64,000 bases of DNA from Lepas anatifera. Taxonomy: Eukaryota > Arthropoda > Thecostraca > Lepadidae. Below, piece after piece: positions 25,319-36,891 of the stretch (positions are counted from its first letter, which is position 1; every line of letters starts with the position of its first letter). Where the stretch lies: NCBI GenBank assembly GCA_034440635.1, contig JAOTON010002268.1:1569501-1633500 (forward strand), in the 5' to 3' direction. Both the position numbers and the translations under genes were made by a program. The notes below the pieces were generated by a model that did no database searches, was not told the origin of the DNA, and was given only the letters and a program-made list of their open reading frames with translations.

Positions 25319-26195
25319 CATTTATGCAAGAAGTAAAGTAAAGTAAAGTTGAGTTACTTATAAATAAGAACACATTTAACCTAGCAATCCGAAACTTATA
25401 CACCATTATGGGCATCCACGTCCAATGTGAAACTGTCGTCTGTTTTCTTTTCTCTCTTCTTTCCTTTTGTCTTGCCTATTGTCTCGTGTCTGACTCTCGT
25501 GCTTTCCACCAGCCGTCTATTGGTTGATGGTCACTCTGTTTGTTTCATTGTCTCGGCCATTGTAATTAAAAACGTGCATGTATGCATGTGTGTCTGTCTT
25601 TGCTTATTTTTTGACCGTCTCAATTTTCCGTGTGTACGCAAAAATGCCTAGAAAACTGAAATTTCTGTATGCTGTTCTTGCGTAGCCACGTCAATTTGCT
25701 TCAGTAACAAAATTGTCCCATTTTTGCCCAAGTATCCTTAGTAAGTAAGTAAGTAAGTATCCTTGGACACCATGCAAACGTTACAAGCTTGCTTATGGTC
25801 TTGCGTGGTGTCCAAGGAGATACCTAATTTAATGCTGAAGGTAGGAGGATGTGCTTTGTTCATAAGCGTATCATGGTTAAGAAAACAACAGAAAAATATA
25901 GCGGGGAGTGGTGTGACCCAGAAAATTCTTCAGCCAACCATTCTTGCTAACGATTCCTAGTTTCTTTTTCGGCGAGAGGCCAACCTACAATTGGGCACAC
26001 GGGAAAGGGAAGGGCACTCCTACCTACCTGATTATGGGTAGGGGAATTAAAAAATATTAATAATGGGCCTATCGGGTGCTGCAACATAAATTCCGGGTTT
26101 TAGGAAATTGGTGACATAGTTTCATTTACGGGCCACCTCTTCAATGGAAATACATGGTAAAAACTATAAAATGGTTATATTTTGGTTCATATTGC
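25319..26195. other. Gene-free interior of the hAT-like host
   Basis: Unique sequence with short tandem tracts: AAGTA-like at 25330-25347 and (TAAG)n at 25739-25758. A repeated word CCTTGGACACCATGCAA / GTGTCCAAGGAGATACC (25761 and 25808) forms a small inverted pair. No gene is supported. Confidence 0.45.
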
Positions 26196-27050
26196 TTAAC
26201 CCTCGTCTCTCGGGGGGGGGCCGATTCGATGCCCCTCGTTATTTTTCGCGATGACGCAAAAACAGTTTGGTTTAGCCCAATGCTGCGTCAAAATTAAATA
26301 CAAAATTAATTTGGCACATCTTGACCAAATTTCTAGTCAATTTGATGTCGGGTTACCGATTTATGACGTCATTTCTAAGCCCATGTAACGCAATTTTTGT
26401 ACTGAAAATAAGTCTGAAAAACCGGATATTATTCGGCTTCTAGAAGAGCAAGATCAAGTTTCTAAACAGCATTTGAAAGCTCCTGAAAAGGCAATCTGGC
26501 ATATGTCATCCATTTTGAGGTCAAATCTATAACAAAGGCACCAGGGGTCCCCAAATTTCAGCAAAGGTTACCGCTTTAGAAGCTGCTGTTAGCTATTCTC
26601 ATGAACGGGACAGGATGCAGCAATTAATTTGGTACACCCAAGGTTTCGAATGATATGCGACCTGACTTTGACCTAGACCTAAGGCTATGTTAGGTGGTCA
26701 AACCTAACCTTAGGTTGGGTTAGACCTTGACCTAAGGTCAAGGTCACGCGTGACATTACAAGATCATGCCACATATTGTGGAACTCCTTGCCTCAAGACA
26801 AACACATTGACACCTCGGGCTTTATTCTAGGTCTTTGATTCCCGAATTATAAGGGATTTTTTAAATGTGCAAAATTTCATTATTTTGTAACTTAACAAGG
26901 TCACTAATTAACCTAGGGTAAAAATAATTGTACACCGTCGGAAAGTTCAGGTATCGGGCAGCATGCTGCGCTTTACCACGTCTTTCCACATCTATTAGTG
27001 TTCAAACGGTTGGGGGGTCGAATCAATCCACCGGTAGGGCGAGGGAGTAA
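26196..27050. mobile_element. TTAA family F element
   Basis: TTAA at 26196-26199 followed by CCCTCGTCTCTCGGGGG; right end GGTAGGGCGAGGG followed by GTAA (27047-27050), a one-base variant of TTAA. Just inside the left end is GGGGGGCCGATTCGATGCCCC-like sequence, analogous to the palindromes of A and B. The interior near 26660-26755 has dense TGACC/GGTCA words. About 855 bp, no coding capacity. Confidence 0.62.
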
Positions 27051-27204
27051 AATACCTCCAGTAGGGCAACGGCTAAAATAAATTCCTGTTCTCGTAATAT
27101 AAGTATATTGGGCCATTCCCAAGGTCCAACTTTACCTGTTTGATCTGTGATCTCTGTAAGGTCAGTTTGGAATATTTAAGCCTTTTTCAGACATGGTTTC
27201 GCAG

Positions 27205-28098
27205 GAAACGTGCTCCCGCAGGGGTCCTTGGCATGACGCTCCCCGCTAGAGAGGAATATTTTGCCCCCCTCCGTATCTCTTTTCCCAGGAAAGCTAAATA
27301 AAAATTACGGACGGTGTTACTATTTTTACTCCGGAGCTAGAGCAAATATTTATGCATCATTGGATTTCTCTTATCGTGGCAAATCAAACGATGTATAATA
27401 TGACGTTACTAGGTCAAATTGTAAGAATGACCTGACATCGAACTAGGTCAGGGTCACAGGGTGACCTGGTATACTCATGTTGCATATCAATCGACTCCCC
27501 ATGACACTATAAGCATAATGCAAGCAAAATGGGAACTTTATCTCCATTCAGTGAGAAGTTATTGGCCAAACAATCACTGCATGCTCCTGTGACCTGACAT
27601 GACCTTCGAGAGGTCAGATCGTCAAAAACTTAACTTGATGTTCAAGATTGTGTTAAGAATACACGGTTTGAGGATTTTCAGCTTTATCTATCTCGTATTT
27701 ACTAACAAACGAGCTCTTTCTATGTTTAATCATAGACTTAAAGAGGTAACCAAAGAATATACCCCACCTTAGGTAAAAAATATCAAAATTCCGAGAAAAC
27801 AGATTTGTAAACCCTAATAACTTCATCATGTTGTGAAGGTTTTAAACTGATCGGTTGGCTGATGTTTCTTAGGCGCAGCTTCAAACTCATTATTATAGCT
27901 TTTGAGGTTGGGTCGCTTGACCTTGAATAGCTCCTTGACCTGACATGACCTGAACTAAAAAGTTTTTGTTCAGATACGTAAAATTTATCAAGAATAAGGT
28001 ACTGTAAGTTTTGTTGTTCTGCGTCTATTCGTTTTTGCGCTATCTGGGGAAAACCAGGGGGGCGAATTTCACCCCACCCCCAGCGGTGCGCGTGTTAA
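27205..28098 (+). mobile_element. TTAA family G element (family A relative)
   Basis: The right end is clean: CAGCGGTGCGCGTG followed by TTAA at 28095-28098. The left end is decayed (GAAA then CGTGCTCCCGCAGGGG), with the word GCTCCC repeated 26 bp further in, as in families A, B and C. The body shares order and words with family A, such as the ATGTATAATATGACGTTACTAGGTCAAA block and the TTGACCTGACATGACCTGA stretch. The subterminal block is TCGTTTTTGCGCTATCTGGG. Confidence 0.65.
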
Positions 28099-29028
28099 CA
28101 CAGTTTTCGACCTCGGTTTGGCTATTAAAAACAGTCAAAAACAGGCTATTAAGGAACATTCTCCTTAAACCAGGCGCGTCGGAACATTTTCAAAAGTGGG
28201 GGGGGCACATCCAGCCACGCGTTCTCAACCCTACCAACAAGAGCTTTATGTGAACCCCTACATGACTTTAAAGTGACCAAAAAAAGTTTTAACTTTACAT
28301 CTCACCTATCATACAACGTTAGGCTCTTAAGAGAAAATGTCTTGTCTTTCTTTAATCACGTCGGCACTTGAAACTCCCCTTATTAAATAAGTGTACAAAG
28401 ATTTGCTATTCCAGTGACAATGGAACACCATAGATAAGCTTTTAGTGTCAGTAAAATGCAAGCAATAACACTTAATAGGTAGCCGTTTGTCTAAGCGTTA
28501 GTTAAAAAAACTCCTGGTTTCACTACGTTTGCAGCTTTTTGAGCTGTAACTTTTGATGAGCAGGAAGCTGAAAGCATTGGCGCAGGAACCATTTTGAAGT
28601 TGTGGGAAAGGGTCGTCGACGTGGGTGGGGCCAAAGGCGACTCAGCTTATTGCTTAATTTGTTGCTGAAAACAAGGTACGGGAACGCCTGGAAAATAGTG
28701 GGCACTGCTTAGGGTTGCAGCCGCTACCAATTTTTTGGACGTATGTCTTAAAGTATGTCTAGTCGCTTGTGGATCCATGGGGGAGCATTAGGGCCATGCT
28801 CCCCCAAACACTCAAACCAGGGGGCCAACTTTTTTGGCGCAAGGGAGAACAGTGTGGAGTGCAAATAAAGCTAGAAAGAAGATAAAGTCATTAGAGATGT
28901 TTCGACAAAATTGTGAGGTTTTTCACCTTTTTACGGTGTTCATCCCTAACGCTGCCAGTAAAATTGTATGGGTCGGCTAGAAAAAGCACCCCTAAAATTT
29001 TTCACAAAGTTACACCCCTGGCAGTGTC

Positions 29029-30186
29029 ATGCAAAGCTCTCAGAAATTTGGATCCGACAAAACTTTGTGTATGAGAATGGTCGTGCCAGGCCAAAATTGT
29101 CCAACAACCAGGCATATCAGAATGTGGGGCTTGCCAGGCCTCAAATCGCGCATCTGGTCGGTCATAACATCTCCAACTGGAACCAACGAATTTTGTGTGC
29201 TTGCACCTATTCAACGCGGTAAGTCATTCGGCTCGAAGAAAGAAGTAAATTTATTTTTCATTTTAACCTTTCAATTGGTTAAAAATTTAATTTAATTTTA
29301 ACCAAATTTAACCTATTCACCTCATAGCCATTTTGAACTTGAAAAAGGAAAGCGCTTGCTCATATTGACGATATTTCTACTTGGTGCGTTTATGGTCATA
29401 TAAGAAATTATGCCTCATAGGTGCCCTATATTCAGATATCCTGTCCATATCTCTGACAAGTTTGAAACTAAGGCTGAAAGTCTCTACCATTTTACAGGAA
29501 AATGTTCCAGAAGTAAAAACATCATAAGAAATACAGTGTTGACGATTCCGATTGGATAGAAGCTTCCAAGGATGACTTCACACACTTTAAATCCTTCAAA
29601 GTCAGCTCTAACAATCAGTGATGAACGTATCTGCTCAGAGCGTTCAAAATCGGACACTTTGTTAAATTGGTGTGATTATACAGTGAGTCGCTAAGAATTT
29701 CCATGAATTTAGACTTGAATCATATTGCTCTGAACCATAAATCATTTGAAGGTAGCTGACATTAACTCTGTCTCTTCGGCAGGTGTCACAAAGGGATAAA
29801 GCAGATTTAAAGCGCAACATAGGCCAAACTCCACGCAGCCTGTGGATAATAAGCTTGCGCCACGCAACAGTACAGTAAAAGGATCCTATCACATGCCATT
29901 TTACTGCCACGATAACAGTGAAATGGAAGCTCACAAAGACAGAACAGATTTTCTGTCACGAAATCGTCATTTATGTAGTAATTTGGGGTGCCAGGGACAG
30001 AGCGTGATTCAGCTTGGCTGGCATACCTCGAAAATATCAATAAAGTTTATAGAAGGTGACATTTACCCGCACGACCCTCCACTGGGTTTATTTGGTCTAG
30101 CATTAACGTGGGCTCTGGCTGGAGGTTTAATGCAAACCAAACTAAGTCATTGCACAAAATATATTTTGTCGGCATTACAGCGTTCC
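29029..30186. other. Gene-free spacer
   Basis: Unique AT-rich sequence. A 138-residue open frame at 29842-30258 runs into the MITE at 30187 and has no recognisable domain, so it is not called a gene. Confidence 0.5.
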
Positions 30187-30638
30187 TTAAAGGGAATGTG
30201 GCAGATTGGTCGAATCCTGGAATTTAGTGTAATTAGGCGTACTTTTAGCCGAAAATAATGAAACCACTTATGATTTCTCTGAAAAAATGTACAATAAGCT
30301 CAATATTTTTATTTTTAAATATACTCCTCTAGGGAAAGAAGGAAATATATGTCTGTGGATGATGTCATGATCTGGCAACCACTACCATACTCGAAACGCT
30401 TCAGGGCTTCGATTGGCTGATGCTCATCGTGATGTGTTGTGTCACACCAACAGCCATGACAACTGTGGCCTGCTGCTAAGGGTACATGAGGAGGCACATT
30501 GCAAGTAGGTTTTAGCTTTTTTCTATGGAAATCTCGAGTTCCAAGACGAATGATATATTGAGTACCGGGTTTTCCGACTTGCTTTACGACTTGGCTATCT
30601 CAGTTAAAACACTTATGAAGGTGTCACATTCCCTTTAA
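30187..30638. mobile_element. 452-bp TTAA MITE with AAAGGGAATGTG ends
   Basis: TTAA at 30187-30190 and 30635-30638. The 17-bp ends are AGGGAATGTGGCAG and the inverse AGGGAATGTGACA. It lacks the GGTCA arrays and palindromes of families A-G, so it is a separate TTAA-type family. A motif near 30390-30480 contains paired words GCTGATGCTCATC and ACACCAACAGCCATGACA of unknown meaning. Confidence 0.75.
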
Positions 30639-30777
30639 TTCGAACAGAACCGCGTACTAGTGAATATGTAGCCAATTAAACGGCTTGTGAGATACCCCTA
30701 GTTCTGCCAAACACCGGAAAATTCGATCATAAAACATACCATGCCCCTAATTAGAAGCATCCTCATCATTGGTGGGG

Positions 30778-31070
30778 TTGAACACGCGCAGTGGAGAGGG
30801 GTCTGGTGTCAAAGCGCAGTGGAGAAAGCTCTTAAAGTACCCTTCCCCTGAGATCTTAGAACCTAAAAGGTTTAGAAAAACGCTCGTTGGGGGATTTGTG
30901 GGGGCTATAGTGATCTACATCACAACGGATTTTATTGACCCAGATCAATATCTTTAAGGTCAAATGAGGTCATAAAGGTAAAATCTGGGTCTTGCTACGG
31001 ACTTTTTGTAATACTTTCCCCGGTTTTCACTCTAATACAGGAAACCTGATTAACAAAGCCCTATAAGCCA
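30778..31070 (+). mobile_element. TTAA family C element, left-end fragment
   Basis: Starts with a degenerate TTAA (TTGA) then ACACGCGCAGTGGAGAGGGG. The word GCAGTGGAG recurs exactly 28 bp inside (30788 and 30816), the spacing seen in A and B. The body to about 31070 follows the copy at 34864 (AGATCTTAGAACCTAAAAGG..AGAAA; GGTCAATATCTT; GAGGTCAxAAAGG). The right part is missing. Confidence 0.65.
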
Positions 31071-32809
31071 CTACGACCTCCACCCAGTTAGATTTCGAGA
31101 CGCATAAAAAATACACAAAGAGAGGAAACATTACACACTATTCCCACATACGTGTACAAGAGCAGTAAAATTATTCGGTTGAATAAATTGCTAGATTGAG
31201 TCAGTAGGCCCTGAATCAAGTATATGCATGGCTGCCATCCAGGAATATGTTATAGCGATGGAAAAAACAAAGTCATACACAAGAATCACAGACCTGGGGA
31301 TGAAATAATATAGCATTGATACCATTCTGTTTATAGCTAAAGGACGAGATAAGCAAGTGCTTATTCCACCATAATGATGTTCACTAACGAGAGATCGGCA
31401 ATTGTGAAAATGGTTTCCAAATAAGAAGCCAGACTTTCAAAGGGATAGATTTTCGTCAACAGAACAATACAATATTTGTAGCTGCTTTTAAGCGTACCAG
31501 AGGCTTCGTCAAGCATTTCGGATCAGGTAGTTGCAAATCTTGGACGAAGACTTGCTGTGTCCGGTCTTTCATTAACATAATATAAAGGCAATCGCCATCA
31601 AGTCCGTTAAGGGTGACCCGCTGGGTCTGTTTAGCTTTAGCCGGCTTATGACCAGAGGCGGGGCCGCCCTCTTACCTGTGTGACTCTAACTCTGCCATAT
31701 GAGTATTGCATCTTATTCTACTTGCCACTTTTTAATTGCGCTGTGAATCACAGCCGCCCACAGCTGCCGACTGGCTAGAGACACAGAGACCGGCCGAAGG
31801 CACCGAAACAGCACACTGCCACTGCCCCGGTAATGTCAATCTTAGAGGATACATGTTCAAGGAGATTGTATTTTCAGCAGAACGGTGACACATTTTATTC
31901 CAGGAGTCGCAGAAACAAAAGAACACCACAAGGTTAAATACATGGGATGCATTCAAAAGTATATGATTTCGACGGCATTTTCCATACATTTACCTCCGCC
32001 GAATTCACACTTTTCCAGACCTGGGAAAAACAATTCAGAAAGAAAGAGAGAAACATGAATGAAGGCGGTAAACTCGACATGAGCTCACATCGCAGAATTT
32101 ATGTAGCCTAGTAGTTACAATCAACGTGATGGATCAGAAAGGATATATGTCATAATGGAATAATGGCTACTAGTGCAAACAAGTTGCAACGTTCTGGAAA
32201 GTTTAATGTATGATATATTTCCACGGGCAATGTTCTTAAGCCCAGAACAACAAAACACATTAAAATGGGCTTGAAAATAGGTCAAACACTACCGATCTAT
32301 CACACTCCACAGCGAAGAAATGCAAGAAAACACCACACCGGGTTGGCAAAAATGAGACGTTTATTTGGATTAACTGTTGGGAACGCAATTGGTCTGGAGA
32401 TTGTCGACACGTTGGCGAAAATGCTGACACAGAGCGTTGGAAAACGGCGCCGTTTTGGGGCACATACGCAGCCAGCATGAAATTGGAGGATCAAACCCCT
32501 GCATATGACTAAAAGCAGAATTCAGATGCCGAATGTTTGTTGTGTTTCCGGCCGGCGCTCTGGCAGTATGATATCGAGTTTTGTAGTACGCGCGCTGAGA
32601 ACGTAGCTATCGTTCATTAACATTGAACTGTCGATTCCCCCTTTATATTTTTCAATGATGTCAAATGTTTGGGCCGTGTTCAGGCTCTGTATGATAATTG
32701 CATATTCTTGAATGATTTTCCTCTTTCTGCCGCCGGCCTTGCAGTGTTATTTCAGCAGTCGCACACTCCTGGCGGCATCCAGAATGTTCCATCAATGTAT
32801 CTATCGCCG

Positions 32810-33470
32810 TCCGCATCCTCCCGTTGGACGCCGGACAATGCCAAGATGAGTCCCTCCGCTGCAGGCCCGATAAAGGACCGCTAAAAGCTTCCACGAAAAC
32901 CACGAGGGCCGGGAGAGGGGTGTGCGCGCGCGGAGTGGTGCCTGTCCTGCAAAGCTTGGGCGTGTGGAGCACTCGGCTAATGGCCTGCGTCGGCTTTGTC
33001 GACGCGTCGGCGTGGAGGCGCCGTGATCGTCGCAAATGGAGTTGTGGCACCGTGCATTGTCGAGCCGGACGTAGATATCATCGGCCGATAGAGGGAGCGC
33101 CACCACTATCTATCATCGCTGCCGGCACCCAGCCATCACCGCCGACCGGGGTGTCAGCCCGCCTGATCGCGAACCGGGCAGACGGCGGATTATGCGGAAG
33201 GGAACACACAATGAACTCTAAATAATCTTAACGTGAGTGCCTACAACAAAACCGATTAGTATCAATGGAGGCAAAAATTGAGACTCGGAGGTGGTCGGCC
33301 GTTGTCTGGTCCTCCGAATTCGTGGTCTTGACACCACCGGCCCCATCGGCGCAGCCGGCGGCGGAATCCGGCGCCGCGGGCAAAAAACGCGGCGTCAGAG
33401 CAGCCGAACCCGCTGCTCCCGGCAGCAGCCCACCTCCCGGCAGCAGCCCCACCTCCCACTCGGCAGTGAT
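32810..33470. promoter_or_regulatory. CpG-rich island, possible regulatory DNA
   Basis: A 660-bp stretch with high GC and many CpG pairs (for example GGCGCAGCCGGCGGCGGAAT near 33352), standing out from AT-rich surroundings and free of repeats. Frames through it are low-complexity (Ala/Pro/Gly/Arg) and overlap in several phases, as expected from composition rather than coding. It could be a promoter or enhancer of a gene outside the window; no TATA box, initiator or exon is visible to prove that. Confidence 0.35.
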
Positions 33471-34133
33471 GATTAGAGGGTTCGGACCGGCTCCAACGGA
33501 GCTTCAAGCTGGCATTCTATCATTGCAATTGCTTTCGTATTTAGTCGCTATTTGATAACGCTATAAATCGTACATCATTAATACGAGTTGGCGCTTGCAA
33601 GCGTGGTTATAATGCCCTCCAGATTTATATGGGTGCCGCCTAGAAAAAAACTAGCGGTTTGTCTCGGGATATCTGTATTTATATTTATCCAACGTTTTCG
33701 CATAATTAGTAACTGTGAGTGGCTCTTTCAATGGCGTCGCAATGGAAATTGCAGTAAAAAAGGCTATGGGTGGAGACGACGTAAGACGAGAATGGTTAAG
33801 AATGAGGACATGGATGACATGGCAAAAGCAGAGAGGGCGTTGTGACTTGCAGCTAACTGTAACAGGGTGTGCCTTACTTCAGCACTGAGGGCGCCATCGG
33901 GACAGAGCTTCAAATGCACAAAATTGCCTCATAAAATGAAGAATAAATTGATATCTCTAGTTGTCTTTCTGCGCAACCGAATCCGTGAGCTCCACAAATG
34001 TTACTATTTGTACAGCAAAAGGACCTCACCCAGCTAACCATGCAGCCGAGTTCACCTTCAAAAAGAACAGCGGCATCTGAGCTGGTGCTATGCGGTGTCT
34101 ACGCCGCTGGTGCTATGCTGGCCTGTGACGCAC

Positions 34134-34191
34134 CTCCAGCGTCGGCTGCCGGGAGAACGCAGCTCCAGCGTCGGCTGCCGGGAGAACGCAG
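34134..34191. repeat. 29-bp tandem duplication
   Basis: Two identical units of CTCCAGCGTCGGCTGCCGGG...AACGCAG, followed by a partial third (CTCCAGCG), inside a CpG-rich patch at 34070-34400. Confidence 0.9.
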
Positions 34192-34863
34192 CTCCAGCGC
34201 GACGCACTGGCGACGGCGTGCGACCTCATTGTGTGGCGTGATAGGAGCGAGAGCCCGGCATGGGACCATTCATCAGGTCTGATCCGCTTCCGACGGCCGC
34301 GCTAATACACCCAGGGGTGCCCCCCCAGACGCAGCGCCCCCAACCATACAGGCCCGGCCGTGTCGATAACGTGGTCGCTGCTCATCCCCGTCTGAAACAT
34401 TGCTGGCGGGTTTGTTTTGACTCACTCTTTCTTAAAATATTTGATGAGATTTATTGTGCACATCTAGCTTGCACGTGATTCGAAAGGCCATGTCAGATCG
34501 TGTTATAAATAGGTAGGTAGGTACAGGGGTGTCACCACTGAATTTTTACTCTGGGGTGGGACGGACCCCGGTGATGACCGCGGGGAGGGGAGGGGGCGTT
34601 GGAAGAGAGTTTTTCATCACATTGGCTGTCTTCGAAAACACCAACAACCGTACACTTCAGCACACATTTACACGGAGGTAGCTGTCTGTTGTCTTTGTCC
34701 ACACAGGAAATGGAGACAGAATGCGAAACACATGGGTCGAATGCCAATTTTTAGGAGGCGTGTTCCCCTGACTCACGAGTCTGGGGGGGGACGTCTTTGC
34801 ACTTTTCCCCTCCCCGCTTTCGATATCCATGGGTAAGTACCTACCTGCAAGAGTACGAAATCG

Positions 34864-36891
34864 TTAACACCGGCACTGGAGAGGGGTCTGACACTACCGC
34901 ACTGACTGGGGGCGTGATGGGCCCCACTGAGACCTCAGAAACTAAGAGGCCTAGAGAAATACCGATTGTGGAGTGGGTGGGGCTATCCAAATCTACATCA
35001 TAACCAATTTTCATTGACTTAGGTCAATATCTTCGGTAAAACGAGGTCACAAAGGCCAAATGTTAGCCGTGCTGACGACGTATTGGGAAATGCCGCGATT
35101 GTGCAGAAAAACGAGAATAAGCCAAAGTCCTTGGCCTTTTTTGCCTTTACCGTTGCATTGAGTTACATTTACTATGACGTTAGAGCATAATGTACGTCAG
35201 ACTGGGTAACGCTATTTGACCGGAAGCACTGGGGTCAATGTTATTGAAAGTGCTGGTATCAACTTGAACTGTGACTTTTGAACTTGACCTTGACCTTCAT
35301 AGGTGACCTTGACATATCATCCCGGTTATATGGCGTTACGACGTCACCACTCGGTCTCCAATGCAAGCAAACTGGTCTTAACCCGCGCCCCACCGGGGTC
35401 CGGCGCCACCTTCGCCCCACCGGGGGCCATCGATGGCCCCCTCCTACTCCGAAAATATGGGGGTTAGCGCAAATCTGCAAAGTGCATTAGAAAGCTCGCG
35501 TGAATTCAGTACGAAATTACTTAGCATGTTTAAGCGCTCAGGTCAATTGTTTGACCTCCAGAGGTCAAGAAAGGTCACGATAGGCTATTTTCCCTCAAAT
35601 ATGCAATGCTTAAGAAAACTGGGCATAACTCCTATGCCATTAGCGCTATTGAGATCTGGTTTAGTACATTTGATAGGAAATTGCCTGACCTTTTTCCGCT
35701 ATGTGGAACGTAAAGATCTCTCGCCAGTGGTTTGACCTCCAGAGGTCACCTCGTGACCTCATATGACCTGAGATCATGAAAGGTCAGAAAGTAACCTTGC
35801 CGTATATCAAATGAAAGCCAGTGACAAGACAAACACGATGGTGTTTGTTTCAACGCTCTAGCTTAATTACGTCAAAAGCTATTGTCAAAATACTGTTTTT
35901 GACCCTGTGACTTTGGATGACCTTTGAAAAGTCAAAGGGCAAATATGACCCTGGTATCCGTGAAAGGGTGTCCAAAAACGCTGTTCTGAGCATCTGAGTA
36001 TCTGCAATCATTTTTTTGGCTTTTAGATCATGAGACAGCTTTCCCCATGCTTTTCCAATGGGAGAGGTCGCCTCGTGAACTGACCTCATTCACGAAATCG
36101 AAAATCCCGGATATACACGTTCTAGACCCTGGAAGGGTCATGAATTATAGAGGTTTCAAATCGATTGACTAAGAAATGTAGCTCTTATAGAGCTTCAAAG
36201 TTGAAGTGAGGTCACCTTGGTTGACCTCGCCTGGTGACCTGACCTTGGGTGACCCGGGTAAAAATTTTCAGGATGGTGGGAAAATGATGAAGGGAGAGAT
36301 AGAGCTCTCAACCGCGGTGTTGCGTTTCGTCATTTTTCTGCTATCTCGAAAAACCTTAGGGGCAATCGATGCCCCGGCGGGTGATAACCGCACCATTGCA
36401 ATGGTGCGGTTAAGTTTATAGTTTCGTCATAATTTGTATGAGCTATCCACCGCCTTCCATTTTTCGCTATCTCGCTAGGAGCCGAGTTCGAGGGGGATTT
36501 TCAAACAACCCCACCAGGGCGAAGGTGGGTCGGAGGCCCACCGGGCGCGGGTGTCAATTTGGTGTCAAAGGTGTGGTAGTGTTAAAGTACGCATCGTTTT
36601 TGTTTCATGAGGCTCCGTCACTTAGTTCCCGAGATATTCAATTATGTTCGTTTTCGCGGCCCCTTATAACACTGTGCATTGTGGCGATCTCAAAATGCAG
36701 ATTTGACTTTGAAAGCCTGTAGGTAAAAAACTATGAACCGATTATCAAAACTATTTCGCCAAGCGACGCGCCATTCAATGTTCACAAATAGGGCAAAGTA
36801 TGTTTATTCGGCTCCGAGCGTTTCTCCAGCCACCTCGGAAAATAGGTGAGAAGGGGAGTCATCGAGCCTCCCCCTCCAATGCGCTTGTTAA
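34864..36891 (+). mobile_element. TTAA family C element interrupted by a B element
   Basis: TTAA at 34864-34867 followed by CACCGGCACTGGAGAGGGG; right end CTCCAATGCGCTTG followed by TTAA at 36888-36891. The left part (34864-35377) and right part (about 36670-36891) align with the inverse of the C copy at 52657-54817. The join in that copy places the B element at 35378 in the middle. Sequence at 36414-36670 is extra and contains another B-like end (GCGAAGGTGGG...CCCACCGGGCGCGGG, 36520-36551), so more than one insertion took place. Confidence 0.68.
35378..36413 (+). mobile_element. TTAA family B element, copy 2, with an altered right end
   Basis: TTAA at 35378-35381, then CCCGCGCCCCACCGGGG and the same word again 28 bp later. 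The body follows the complete copy at 48171-49200, including GGTCA arrays and TTTTTCTGCTATCTCGAAAAACCTTAGGGG. The right end is unlike the other copies: GGGGCAATCGATGCCCC, then a 28-bp perfect palindrome at 36385-36412 (arm TAACCGCACCATTG), ending in TTAA at 36410-36413. Confidence 0.75.

Larger units (their letters stand above)
24536..29020 (+). mobile_element. hAT-like element with perfect 8-bp duplication, hosting TTAA elements
   Basis: Begins CAGGAGTGTAACTGTATAC followed by GGGGTGCGCGAGCACCCC and ends TTCACAAAGTTACACCCCTG; the ends are imperfect inverted repeats. The flanking duplication GCAGTGTC is perfect (24528-24535 and 29021-29028). The left arm repeats the words AAAGCACCCCTAAA three times (24560-24625). 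Much of the 4.5 kb comes from nested TTAA elements (25134 fragment, 26196-27050, 27205-28098). I see no transposase-like frame, so it is non-autonomous or gutted. Confidence 0.85.
31071..34863. other. Gene-free stretch with a CpG-rich core
   Basis: Unique sequence. The portion 32810-33470 and the portion 34070-34400 are CpG-rich and listed separately or below. A 29-bp direct duplication lies at 34134-34191. No frame shows known protein motifs; minus-strand splice-donor-like words at 31672 (CACAG/GTAAGAG) have no partner exon. Confidence 0.5.

Noticed and set aside
29842..30258. 138-residue plus-strand open frame
   Set aside because: Runs across the left border of the MITE at 30187, with no known motif.
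32824..33225. 133-residue frame in a CpG island
   Set aside because: Several overlapping frames on both strands are open here because of GC content; the translation is low-complexity.
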